A stretch of DNA of 64,000 nucleotides from Litsea cubeba (Eukaryota; Streptophyta; Magnoliopsida; Laurales; Lauraceae), in contig CM022945.1 of the NCBI GenBank assembly GCA_012931725.1, forward strand, positions 153,612,766 through 153,676,765. The letters run 5' to 3'. Each line of letters begins with the position of its first letter. The first letter of the stretch is position 1. Both the position numbers and the translations under genes were made by a program. Shown here in pieces: positions 44,490-56,069 of the stretch. The notes below the pieces were generated by a model. The model ran no database searches. It was not told the DNA's origin and worked only from the letters and a program-made list of their open reading frames with translations.

Positions 44490-45032
44490 CTGATCTCGGG
44501 AGTTGGCATCCTCTTTGTTAGCACCGACAAATACATGATTCCACACGCTTTCTCGCTACTGGAACCATGCACAAACAATGCAGCTGAATATCAAGCTCTG
44601 ATCCTAGGATTGGAACTCGCCATCGAATCCGGTATCACCATGCTGGAAGTCTTTGGAGACTCTCAACTGATCGTCAGCCAGATGAATCATAAATTTGAGG
44701 TCAGGATGTCAGATCTGCTACCTTACTACAACAAGGCACAATCACTTCTGCAAAAGCTTGACATCTGTCACATCACCCACATTCATAGAGGTGAAAACAT
44801 ACGTGCCGCATCGATGGCAATCCAGGAAGGGGAAAACATACAAATCACAGTGTGCGAAAGAAGAATCCTTCCTCCTCTTAACACACACCAAGCAGTTGCT
44901 GAATGCCACCAAGTGGTTGGAAGTCGGATTTCAATCCTTCAAACTTTAATCGGCGACTGGAGGGATCCGTTCATTGATTACATTATGTTCGAAATCCTAC
45001 CTGAAGATCCGAAAGAACGGGTAAGCATCTAA
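44440..45032 (+). pseudogene. Second RNase H of inner Tat element
   Basis: Motifs MYFDGATK, then after a TAG (44487) NNAAEYQALILGLELAIES, VFGDSQLIVSQMNH and HIHRGENIRAASMAI. The fourth acidic residue (usual N.RADALA) is missing: here NIRAASMA. The domain marks the Tat lineage. It is followed by a spacer with LIGDWRDPFIDYIMF, the lead-in to integrase, ending at a stop at 45030. Confidence 0.82.
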
Positions 45033-45053
45033 AGACGAACCCCAAGCTTTCAT

Positions 45054-46214
45054 TTGGATATTCCTTCAAAAATCCTTTACAGGAAATCCTTCAACGGAGT
45101 ACTTCTACGCTGCTTGTCACAACAAGATGCTGAAGAAACACTCAAAGAAGTTCATGCTGGTCTTTGCGGAGCTCATCAGGCTGGTCCCAAGCTCTATGAT
45201 CAGATAAAAAGGTTAGGTTATCACTGGCCTACCATGGTAGCCGACGCAATGCAATTTGCTAAGCGCTGCCAACAATGCCAAGTTCATGGAGATTACATTC
45301 ACATGTCTCCAGAATGGCTGCATCCTACAGCAATTTCATGGCCTTTCGAAGCCTTGGGTATGGACATCATAGGTCCTATTTCTCCCCCTTCGAGCAAAGG
45401 TCATCTCTTCATCTTCGCCGCTACGGATTATTTCTCCAAGTGGTCAGAAGCATTTGCGTTCAACGAAATGAAGACCTCATCAGTCCTTCAGATCCTGCGC
45501 ACCAACATCATTTGTCGTTTCGGCATACCCAAAAGATTCGTCCATGATAACGAACCACAATTCCGGGATCATCGATTCTACAGGTTCTGCGACAAATACA
45601 AAATCCAAAGCTGTCCTTCGACTCCGTACAATCCGACAGCAAACGGGTTAGCAGAAGCTTTCAACAAGACAATCTACAAAATCCTCAAAAAAATGGTCTC
45701 TAGTCACAAAAGAGACTGGAGCGATAAAATGTCTGAAGCTTTGTGGGCCTATCGAACCACCGTTCGAGGTCCAACCCATAGCACACCATTCTCCTTGGTC
45801 TATGGATGCGAAGCTATCGTGCCCTTGGAAGTATAAATTCCTTCCTTGAGGGTATCCTTGCAAAATGACATGACTCAATAAAGCAATGTCAAATTGCGAC
45901 TCCATGAGCTGGACAATCTCGATGAGAGACGGCTCGAAGCTCAACAAAGCATTGAACTTTACCAAGCACGCATGGCAGGATCTTTCGACAAAAAGGTCAG
46001 GCAACGCGCCGACAAAAAGGGTGACTTTGTCCTTGCGGTAAAAAGACCAATGGTCTTCGCTCACAAGTCCAAAGGCAAATTTGAGCCAAAATGGGAGGGA
46101 CCCTACGTCATCGACAAGGTTTTCTCCAACGGCGCATACGCACTCCTAAACATGGAAGGTGACAGATGTATGCTGCCCATCAACGGCAAGCTCTTGAAGC
46201 GGTACTACCCTTGA
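45054..46214 (+). pseudogene. Integrase of inner Tat element
   Basis: HHCC finger (HAGLCGAHQAG ... CQQCQVHG), core with LGMDIIGPISPPSSKG, FVHDNEPQFRD (DNE instead of DNG), NGLAEAFNKT, then WAYRTTVRGPTHSTPFSLVY. TAA stops at about 45834 and 45880 separate the C-terminal domain (45894-46214: LHELDNLDERRLEAQQSIEL; FEPKWEGPYVIDKVF; LLKRYYP). The outer copy keeps the same region open at 59941-60830. No chromodomain. Confidence 0.88.
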
Positions 46215-47759
46215 AGACTTACCCAACTGGGTAAGAGCAATGCCTGTACGGCCAAAACCGGTTTCCAGGTACACGCTCGCTAAACCCACCTTTTTTTTAG
46301 AATTTTCATATCGAATGTTAAAATTTCTAGAAATTTAAACAATGCTTACTTCCATCGTTTCATTGTTCAAAAATCCAAGTTTAGGAACCTTTCCCTAACT
46401 TGACCAAAATTTTCAACCCTTGAACCCAAAATTCATGGTTTGAAACAAAATCCGGATTCAGGGATTTCCACCCTAGTCCACCTGCCTTTTACCGCCAAAA
46501 TGGTTTTAGGTCAAAACATATGACCCTCGTGTCTTTTTTAAAAAAAAAATGGTTTTTCAAAAAAAAAAAAAAACCGCGGGGAAGCGACGCTTAGTCAATA
46601 CTCGCACAAATCGAAAGCATATGAACCATGTTCGACACTTCCAAAATTGCAAGGAAGCGACATTTCGTCGATACTTGCAAAATTCAAAACCGTGGAGACG
46701 CAACATTTCAGTTGATATCCACAACCCAAAACTCAAAGGTTCAAAAATAAAAAAACCTAAAAATCGTGGAGACGCAACATTTTAGTTGATATCCACAACC
46801 CAAATTTCAAAGGTTCGAAAAAACCTAAAAAACCATGGAGACGTAACATTTCAGTTGATATCCATAACCAAAAGTTCGAGAAAACCACAAATTTCAAAAA
46901 TCATGGGGAAACGACATCAAGTCAGTACCCGCAAAAATCAAAATTTTTGAAAAGCAAGGATGCGACAGTCCATCGATACTTGCACCCAAATCCGTGAGGA
47001 TGCGACATTCCATCGATACTCGCAATCGAATGAGCAAGGATGCGACATTCCATCGATAGTTTGCAAGAACATTCAGCAGGGAGGCGACTTTTAGTCGATA
47101 CTTGCATTTTTGAAAATCAAACCGGCTATAAATGCCACAAAAAACGGCTATAGATGCCACCAAAAAAGGCTATAAATGCGATAAAACGGCTATCAATGCC
47201 ACAAACCGGCTATCAATGCCACAAAACAAAACCGGCTATCAATGCCACAAACAAAAAAAAATCGGCTTTCAAAAAACCCAGCTATCAATGCCACAAACTC
47301 GGTTATCAATGCCACCAATACCCGGCTATCAATGCCACCAAAACCGGCTATCAATGCCACAAATCGGCTATCAATGCCACAAAAAAGCTGGCTCTCATGC
47401 CAAAAATCGGCTCCCATGCCACAAACAAAATCTGGCTCCCATGCCAAAACAATCATTTGACAAAAGATTTTCACAAAATCACAAGCTTTTGATCAAATCC
47501 CATTTAGCAATTACTTTTATCACAAAAAGATTTAAGTGAGCGTAGGGAAAACAAAAAAAAAAAGGAATCTCATTTAGCAATTACTTTCATCACAAAAAGA
47601 TTTAAGTGAGCGTAGGGAAAACAAAAAAAGAGTACCAAAAAATACATGTGGCACCAAAAAAAAGAAAGTGTTCACAAGCACTAAAAAAAAGTACCAAAAA
47701 ATACAAGTGGTACCAAAAAAGAGAGAAGGATGGTTTCGGTTAAAAAAAAAAACAGGAGC
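46215..47759 (+). repeat. Minisatellite-rich spacer after integrase
   Basis: No gene. In order: A-runs; repeats of GTTGATATCCACAACCCAAA (46705-46875); repeats of GCGACATTCCATCGATACT (46965-47100); about 15 copies of GGCTAT.AATGCCACAAA (47121-47450); a 70-bp duplication TTTAGCAATTACTTT..ATCACAAAAAGATTTAAG (47511 and 47574); GTACCAAAAAATACA.GTGG repeats. The Cys/His/Asn-rich frames across it are artefacts of the repeats. The mirror image lies at 58194-59932. Confidence 0.85.
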
Positions 47760-50700
47760 TCAATAAAAAATGGTCTCCAGCCAAGAATTCAGCTCCTTAA
47801 GCAAACTTTTGGCCTCAGCCGTCAAGGATTCCAGGGCACGATTCTTCAAAAACTTGCCATGAGATGCTGGGGTGGGTTGAAACCCTTCTTTCGCACCGGG
47901 AAGCTTATCCCAAGCAGTTTGCCATCGTTTGCTTTCTTGAGATTTCTTTTCAAGAACCCGATTGGCATCTGCAACCTGGCGAATCAGAGCACTCTCCCTG
48001 TCACGAGCCTCTGTTATTGCAGTCCACTTGGCAGCGACTTGTGCCTGCAAATGCTCAAGATGTTTCCTGGCCTCATCGACCACCCTATCAAGGATGTTAA
48101 GGTCATGTGTCAGCCCAATGATGGTTAGCTTTTCTAAGTTCTTCTCTCGGACTATCTGCTTCCTGCTTTGTGTAGCCTCATCCAGGTTAGACTGAGCCTT
48201 ATCCGCAGGGTCCAGGAACATCTCCTTGAAGAACTGGCCGTCAGGAATACCCATGGTCTCAAACCACCCGTCACCCCAGCTCAATGATCCTATCAACGAT
48301 CGCCCTGGCACTTGTGACATCCAGACCAGCCTCTTCGGCATCACCGAGAATCTCACGCACATGCTGGATCATCCCAAATCCGACATCTAAGTGCCCAGAA
48401 AGCAGAGTCTCAATCCAAGAGCTCAGAACCCGCACCACCACCTTCTTCGCAAAAAGAAGAGATGGCCCAGTTGAAGATCCGCCCAACTCCGTTGGTTGAC
48501 TGCTCATGTCATCACTCATTGGAAGAGTAACAAAAGAACTATTTCCAGTTGAAGCTGCTCCTGCTCGGGAAGGAATCTCAGCACGAGGTATCTCCTCAAC
48601 AGTGTTAGAACTGGTCCCAAGAGTCTCTACGTCTGGATCAACCTCTGGCATTCCTTGCTCTGGTTCTAAAGGAAGCGACGGACCCTCATCTGTCACTTCA
48701 AAACCTGCCAAAGAAACACAAAAAGGTATGAATATGATCCTATTTGAAAATCATCATCAGGGTTATTACTACAAAATACCTTCTTCGACGACTGGCGAAA
48801 CACTTTCTTCCTCCATGAACTCATCGGAAGTATCATCAACATTTGCGTCCATCGATGGTTCAAAGTCATCGGAATCCTGTGGCAAGTCAGCTGGCAAAAA
48901 AAAAATGTTAGCAAACTAAGTCACAGACACAAAAAAAAAAGCAAAAGAAGTCATACCAATTGGAGATTCTGGATTCACTCCAGAGTCCCTCGGTTCTTCT
49001 TCAGGTGCCCCGACAGGATCCGTCACCACCCCATCGGTTGGAACCTTAGGCATCACCAAGTCTTCCTCTGCTAAAAAAAAAAAGGAAAAGCAGAAACAAG
49101 AAGCAAATCAGAACATGGAAAAATCCCATGAAAAGAAATGGAAAGAGAAAAAGGAAGAATCATACCTTCACCGACGGTCTCTTCTTCTCGGCTTCTCTTC
49201 TCTGGAGGCTCGTCAGCATCCCCTGGCGCCTCCTCATTGATAGTAAGAGGTACTTCCAAGTTAGGAGAGTCCTCATGCTGCCCCTTGCTGCGATGATGAC
49301 TCCTCCTCCTCTTACTCCTGCGGGCTCGCTTCTTAGAGGAACCTGCCCCGCTGTCAGAGTCAGGTTTCCCACTTGACTCCTCACTGGATGGTCTACTCTT
49401 GCCAGTAGACTCCACGGAAGCTTGCCTTTGCGCCGCTTGCATCCAAGCATCAAGTTCGGCTTCCTCCTGTTCTAGCTGCTCTAAAGCCTCATCAGGTATT
49501 TCTCGAACAGCTTCAGAACCAATGACGCCCTGGTCACCGAGAAAGCCTATCTTGTGCTTCTCTCCAAAAGGAAGGCCCAAACTTCCTCTCGCCGGACGCC
49601 ATCCGACTTTCCAAGGCCCTTTCCAGATGCCAGCTTCACATCAAGCTCCTTCTTGGAAAGCCCCCGATATGCCGAAAAGCTCTCCGCGAACCACTTCGCA
49701 AAGCTGGCAGTCCCGGAAGTTAACAACATAGGATAAGAGATCATGGTTGTAGTGTCTTCAACACTATAGAAAGCCCATGCATTTCTCCCATCCTGTAAAC
49801 CTCCAAAGCGCTTCACCATGCTTGAAGGCGCTCCAACAACGCCTTGAGAAAAGCCCAACTGCAAAGCAAAGCGAGAAGGTAAATACGGCTGGATGTCGAC
49901 GAAAAGATGTCTGCGGTACACCATCGTGCCAACACGTATGTTGAAAAGCCACTCCTTCTCTGCATTTGTCAAGGAGTAATGCCTTCCCGACCCCGCCTTG
50001 GTAGAGTCTCGGGAGGCACCAAAATCAAAAGCCTTCTTCCGCAACTCCGGAGAAAGCTTCACTGAAGACTGCACATTTCGACGTCCCTGAACCGTCGGAT
50101 CCTCATGCGGGCAAACAAAAGTGATTCGGACACGGCTTTACCCTTAGCCAGCCGAATCATCAGAGGATCATCATCCTGTGTAGCACCCAGCCGGTGGAAG
50201 CCAGGACAGTGGTACACGTACCACGAATAAAAGATATGTGCTGAAAATACCTATTCGTGGGAAGCCCAAGCCGAACCAAAAAAGCAACAGCCTGCAGTTC
50301 AGTACACAGGTAGGAGTAAAGAGCTGGCAACAAAGCAAGCTGCTCTTCAAACGCCATCTGACAAGCCGGAAAAATACAATGCGGCCTGATGTGCGTTCCA
50401 TCTCCTCCAGCAAAAATAGCCTCACCAATCCAATAAGTGAGGTAAACAGCGAGATCTCTCCGCAGTGCAATGTCAGGACATATGGCGTTTGTACTCGCAC
50501 ATAAATCTCTCAACTCTTCTTGCATGGCCAAGATCTTTTTCGAACTTGGATCCTGAGCCCTGGCTTCCTGGGTCACACTATCAGAAGACTCCCTGCTATC
50601 AAAAAAGTTGGGGAACGAAGAGCTAGAACTCTTCCAACTGCTGGATCTAACTTTCAAACCCTCCTTCTCCTTCAAAAAATCATAGAAGGCGACGAGCTGA

Positions 50701-52289
50701 AAGTACAGAAGCCTGAACTCCTCAGACTGTCCCTCAAGGACGTTGTCAATCGGCATAAACTCCTCATAGAGTTTGCCAAGGATGGGCAATCTAGTAATGG
50801 TACTCAACTGCTTCAAAGAGAAACCAATCTCACCATTCGTCACAACGAAGGTATTGGTTTGTGAGAGGAATGACTCCAGCATAGCCATGAAGGCCTCGTC
50901 GGAAAAGATCACGGCTTCCTTCAAAACGGCGATCAGTCCACGACTTCCACTCGGAGTCAACATTGAAACGGCCACGAAGTCGAAAAGGCTTTATCCAATT
51001 GCTGCCGTCACCGCTGAAAATACCAAGGCCCACCGGTCTCAAATCAACCGACGGATAATCAGAGCCCTGGTAGCCGCTGGATGGCATCAACAGGTCCTCC
51101 GTATATCCAGGAGAACCGCAAAAAAAAAAACCCCGGTCCTGATTACATTTGTCCTTCTCACCCAGCTTGGAGGATCTTCCCTCTTAGAGCACGTGGGGAC
51201 AAGGCTCATGATCGAGATGGTGCGATCAAACGTCGACCGGGTAGCAACAGTCTTCTTCTCACCATCTGCTGTGAAAGAGAACTGAAAACATCTCCTCTGG
51301 TATGTCATGTCATGAGGGACTGCATCACCAAAGAAGAAGGTAGGCTTGGGCAAAACCCTCTGATCTTCCATCACCCATGGACGACTGCTTACCATGATCT
51401 TATAAAATCCCTCTCCCTTGAGAGTGATGAGTCGCTGCCTCATCTCATCTCTGTTGAGGGAGAACCATTCTTCCAGATTTCTCTCAACATACTGGACCTT
51501 CTCAAAGGCCTGCTGAACGGCTGGATTAAAAGATCTAGCAGATCGACGAGGTACGCTTGTAGCAGGCTCTTACCCTTGTTTGTTCTGGAGAAACCACCTG
51601 CAAAGGATGGAAAACAAAAAGATCAAACATCAAAATGATAGAATCTTGCTAAAAAAATCTGGCGAAATTTTGACATGATGACGGGGCAATTTCGAAGAAA
51701 AGGAATTATCCCGAGAGAAATAGAAAGCTTGAAGATGGGCTCAACACTGCTGCGAGCTCCGAAACTCCAAACTTTCGAAACCTCAAAGTCTCCGCAAATT
51801 CAGGAATGGCTCAACATCGCTGCGAGCTCCAAATTCCCAAATTTGCGGGAACTTTCAGGTATGCTATCACATCATGCTACAATTCAATTTTCAAAAAAAA
51901 AAATATATATACATGCATGAACATCTTGGTTTGCGAAAATAATGCATTATCATGATGAGCAAAAAAAATAAAGAAACTTTCTAAAAAAAAAAAACAGAGA
52001 AGAGGGAAAGAAAACAAAAAAAAAAAGAAAAAAAAGGGATGACCCACAGGCCACGTGGCCGTACGGCCAGATCCGTACGGATCTGTCCGTATGGCCCACA
52101 AAAAAAAAACACATGCAAAAAAAAAACAGAGAAGAAAGCAAAAAAAAAAAAAAACCGTGTAAAAAAAAAGGAAGGAAACACGTGAAAAAAAAAGAAGAAA
52201 AGAAAAGAAAGAAACAAAAAGAAAAGAGAATGAACCTTTTTTTTCCTACAATGGGGTTTTCTTGAAAAAGGGAACTTACTTGAAGCCAT
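47760..52289 (-). pseudogene. Antisense multi-exon gene of inner Tat element (plant-mobile-domain-like)
   Basis: Runs opposite to gag-pol, from an ATG at 52289 (ATGGCTTCAA, donor GTAAGT) to a stop at 47760. Parts: 51443-51087 and 51090-50830 (RPVGLGIFSGDGSNWIKPF; FNVDSEWKSWTDRRF); 50975-50160 (FLSQTNTFVVTNGEIGFSL; LSTITRLPILGKLYEEFMP), which resembles the plant mobile domain; 50074-49547 (NAEKEWLFNIRVGTMVY); an acidic/basic stretch with RARRSKRRRSHHRS; short exons near 48958-49070 and 48780-48894; 48711-48271; and a coiled-coil end (47760-48360: LTHDLNILDRVVDEARKHLE). Introns have GT/AG ends and T-rich tracts. A few frame changes (for example near 50160 and 51090) make this copy doubtful. Extra antisense ORFs are known in Tat elements such as Grande; the role is unknown. 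Confidence 0.7.
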
Positions 52290-52407
52290 TGATGGAGAAG
52301 AAGAAAAGTCTTGAAGATCTTGAAGAAGAAGAATTTTTGGTCTTAAAGCCCTCTTGGGATTGTTGCAAAATAAAGTAATAAGAGCAAGAGATCCTACCTC
52401 CTCCTTG

Positions 52408-52415
52408 CTTTTATA
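52408..52415 (-). promoter_or_regulatory. TATA box of the antisense gene
   Basis: TATAAAAG on the minus strand (in CTCTTCTATAAAAGCAAGG), about 120 bp upstream of the ATG at 52289. The stretch between is pyrimidine-rich without upstream ATG in the first part, as expected of a 5' UTR. Confidence 0.6.
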
Positions 52416-52439
52416 GAAGAGAGCAAACCAAAGAAGGAA

Positions 52440-53445
52440 AGAAGAAAGAGGTAAGTGTTACTAATTAGTAACATTACCAAAAGAAAGAGATTAGAAAGAT
52501 TCTTTCCCAAAAGAAAGATATCTTGAGATATTCTCTCCCAAAAAGAAATCAATGAGAGATTTTCTCCCAAAAGATAGGATCAATGAAGGATTCTTTCCCA
52601 AAAGAAAGATATCTTGAGATATCCTATCCCAAAATAAAGGGAACATGAGAGATTCTCTCCAAATAAAGATATTCTTAGATATTCTCTATCCAAAGGAGAT
52701 ATTTTTGGATATCCTTTACAAAAATGACACCATATGAGATCTAAGCCATTTCAAAATCTTAAGGTCCCATGGGTTAGCCCATATGAGCCAGGTTTGACCA
52801 CCTAGGCACACACAAAAAAAAAAAATTTGGGCTTTTAGTCAAAGAGAAATCCCTCTTACCAAGAGTATACAAAAATGGTTCCATGCCTCTTTTGAGTTGA
52901 TTGGACCGTACAAAAAGAATTCCAAGCCCCAAGAGCTTCCAAAATCAAACCATCCAGCCTCATCTACCAGATTGAGCCAAAATCTTGAAATTGACATTCC
53001 ACAAAAATCCAAACCAAATCCTGGTCCCCTAACTTGCCACATATAGCTTGTTAGGTCACAAGACCAAAACCAAAGACCAAAACATGATCCCCTAACTTGC
53101 CACATACCTGTTAGGTCACAAGATCAAAACCAAAATTGATCCCCCAACATTACACATACAGCTTGTTGGGTCACAGGATCAAAACCAAACCCGACCCCCT
53201 AACCTGCCACATACAGCCTGTTAGGTCACAAGGTGAAAACCCAAATCCACATCCCTGATGTCATCTTTAAAACTTTGCCTTGAGATGGTACGTGATCCCT
53301 TTCACTACCATAAAATTCCCCTGGAAGCTCAAAAGGCTACAAATACAAAAAAGAAAGACTACTCAAAGACGCTTGGTCCAGTCACAGGCTCTCCTTCAAA
53401 AATCTCTTCGAGGCACATCGACTACAAAAGTTAAGAACTCGTCGC
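52440..53445 (+). repeat. Short tandem repeats between antisense gene and polypurine tract
   Basis: 52490-52700: repeated (A)GAAAGATATCTTGAGATATTC and GATTCTCTCCCAAAA phrases about 40 bp apart. 53026-53240: four copies of CCCCTAACTTGCCACATA..GCTTGTTAGGTCACAAGA, starting at about 53026, 53090, 53143 and 53204. No coding sequence recognised. Confidence 0.75.
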
Positions 53446-53449
53446 TATA

Positions 53450-53464
53450 CCTCGAGGGGGCATT
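53450..53464 (+). other. Polypurine tract of inner Tat element
   Basis: TCGAGGGGGCATT directly before the 3' LTR start TGTTGACACC at 53465. Confidence 0.75.
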
Positions 53465-56069
53465 TGTTGACACCAAAAATGTCACTTTGCCTCTTCAAGA
53501 TCCAAAAAGCTATATGAAGTCGCAACCTGCCATAATAGGCAATGCTACTTCCAAAAAAATCAAATCTTGTCAGAACCAAACAAAAACTGCAAAATCCTTC
53601 AAGACAGCCAAAAGAGGAGTACACAAGAAGTTTCAGGCCATTTCAAAATCATTTTTCCTAACTTCGCTTCTCCGACAGCTGAAAAGGAGCTCCCGGCGGC
53701 GAAAGCATCGGAAACATCAAATCTTCGATCAGAGCCGATGGATGGTCTCAAAATACGTCCAAAAGGCTCCACGTCAAATTCCGAGTCAAACCGACAATGT
53801 TTGACGCTACATCAACCCTCGAACAGCTAAATCAAGCCTCTTGACGACGAGAACCACCAGTGCCATCACTCACCAGATAGAGCACATGGACGGCATCAAA
53901 ATGCTTACAAAGGGCTACACGTCAAATTTCAGGTCATTTCGACAACATTTGACCATACTTTGACGCTCGGAAACCAAATCAGGCCTCTCGGCGGCGAAGC
54001 TCCCTGGGACCATGGTTTCCAAGACAGAGCCTATGGATCATCTTAAAATGACTCCAATAGGTTCCCTGTCAAATTTCAAGTCAATCGGACATCGGTTGAC
54101 CGCACATCAAACCGCGACATCTTCATCGCGACAAAAGCAAGTCTACTGGTGATAGGACCCCAAACGGCTTCAAAACTCAAAAAAATCCTATGGTTGGTCT
54201 TATTTATTGCTCAGGAGGCTTCACCTCAAATTTCAGGTCATTCCGACATCGTTTGACCCAGTTTCAGCTTCTGACGAAAAATCGGCAGCTATGCGCAACA
54301 AAGTCTTCGGCTTTCTTGGAAAATTGGAAACTTTGAGAAATAAAATGCAAGGATTCTCATCAGATTTTCTACACGGAAATCAGGCCAATAAATGATCAAA
54401 AATGTCAAGGAAAAATACAGAAGAAAAAAGAATCGAAAAACAGCAAAAACGGACACAAAATGGGACAAAAGGGGGAAAACCCCCCCCCAGGGTCGCAGAC
54501 CCCTGCGACCTTGGCCCAGGGTCGCCGGCCCCTGCGACCCGGGCCCCAGGGTCGCCATTTTTTTGTGATTCTCAGTGTCCAGCCTCTCGTATTTTCCAAA
54601 ATTCATACTTTTGAGACACCAAATTCTCTAACATCCGTCAAAAATACGGGTTAATCATCAAGAGTATCAAAATCAACATTGATCGCCAACTGGTCAACAA
54701 AAAAAAGTGTGCTTTCTACCCGACCGATCGAGGAATCGACAGAACAGATGGCACCGACCCACTGTTGGCAACCAACACCTGAAGTTACATGGTCATCCGA
54801 TGTCGATCTACATAAAGATCCATCGAAGATCATCGCTAGAAGAATCCCAAAAGACGCGGCACGGCCTGCGACTCTTCAACTGCTCGGCGACCACTTAATG
54901 CGATTAATTGACTAGCTTTATTACAGTCATTAATCCATTACTTTGGACGGACCAATCAGAAGCAAGCATCCGGGAGTTACAAGTCAAGAGATTCATGGCA
55001 TTTAACCAATGAAACTCCTCCCATCATGGCGATTAAAGGCAATTAAATGCCCTCAATCTCCTTCGGCTAATCAGAAGCCAAGAAAAAGGAGTTACAAAAT
55101 AAAGAATTCAATCTTGTAACTCCTCCCTTTATGTAGCTTTATGACAATTAAGGCTCATAAACCCTCCTAAATGGCTACCTAAAAGCCTATAAATATGATA
55201 GCTCTCCAAGAAGAAAAGAATCACAAACACACAGACAACAGACTGCAGAAAATCCGGAAACTCAGACAGAAAAAAGCACAGAAATTCAGAGAAGGAAAGA
55301 GAAAACTCTGCGAAAGTTCTACACCGACCACCGCTACAAGGTGACAAAAGTCCCTTGCGGGGTACCCCCCCTCCCCCCAAGGTCCTTGCCTTCTCCTTCT
55401 GCGTCCAATGGCTTAGACATGGCTTTTCAGCCCGTCCACTTGGCTTTTTATTGGACATAGGACCTCCTCTTGGTCTTTGTCTTCTAAAAACCTGAGGTTA
55501 TAGCCAAACCAAGCGAATCAATAGCATCCTCTGTTCTCATCTGCATGGATGATGGCGAAGTCCACATATGGCTTGCGACCGTCAATCTGAATGGGTCCCC
55601 CATAATCTCCTGAGAAGTTAGATCCTCCTTTTCTTGCTTTTCATTGTAGTTTGTATTTTTTTTAAAGAGACAAAAATCACAACTGTTGTCTTTCATTATT
55701 GATTAGAATTGTAAATCGGCTATAAACGCCAAAATCGGCTATAAACGCCAAAAACCGGCTATAAACGCCAAAATCGGCTATAAATGCAAAAAAAAAAAAA
55801 ATCGCCTTTCACGGCAAATCAAGAAAATGTCTCTTTTCTTAAATATATGTGCAATGGAAAACTTGAAAGAAGTTGATTCCTTTTTTACTTGCGAAGGTTG
55901 AACTCCGGATCACCACTTGTAATTCCAAGTAAAAATAGAAAATCTGGCACACCCACACAAAAGAAATGTTGATGCACGCCCTTGCCCCCCGGTTACGAAA
56001 GGGTCGGACCCAACGGACTCCCACGTCTGCCGACCTCGGTAGGACCAGGCACAGGAGCGCGGTCCATCA
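53465..56069 (+). repeat. 3' LTR of inner Tat element
   Basis: 2605 bp, TGTTGACACC to GGTCCATCA. It keeps the block missing from the 5' LTR: a GC-rich AGGGTCGC repeat (54483-54556), a TATA box TATAAATA (55188-55195), and the CGGCTATAAACGCC repeats (55717-55790). All frames inside are noise. Confidence 0.9.
55188..55195 (+). promoter_or_regulatory. TATA box of the inner 3' LTR
   Basis: TATAAATA in AGCCTATAAATATG, conserved in the outer LTR (29628-29635). The transcript start is expected near 55220, so U3 is about 1.75 kb. Confidence 0.65.

Larger units (their letters stand above)
31276..56069 (+). mobile_element. Full-length Tat-lineage Ty3/gypsy element (inner copy), 24.8 kb
   Basis: 5' LTR 31276-35637, primer site, leader, upstream ORF 37229-38278, gag 38275-41325, protease, G-patch region, RT, native RNase H, second RNase H, integrase to 46214, minisatellite spacer, antisense gene 52289-47760, polypurine tract, 3' LTR 53465-56069, TSD ACATC. 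Two RNase H domains, an extra ORF before gag (as in Ogre) and an extra antisense ORF after pol (as in Grande) place it in the Tat group. Pol has several stops and frameshifts, so this copy is probably dead, although LTRs are still clearly alike. Confidence 0.9.

Noticed and set aside
47132..47539. Cys/His/Asn-rich repeat proteins in the spacer
   Set aside because: Several frames on both strands are open only because of the GGCTAT.AATGCCACAAA minisatellite; no start context or homology.
48284..51638. Plus-strand frames across the antisense gene
   Set aside because: They mirror the minus-strand coding sequence, cross its introns, and show no domain.
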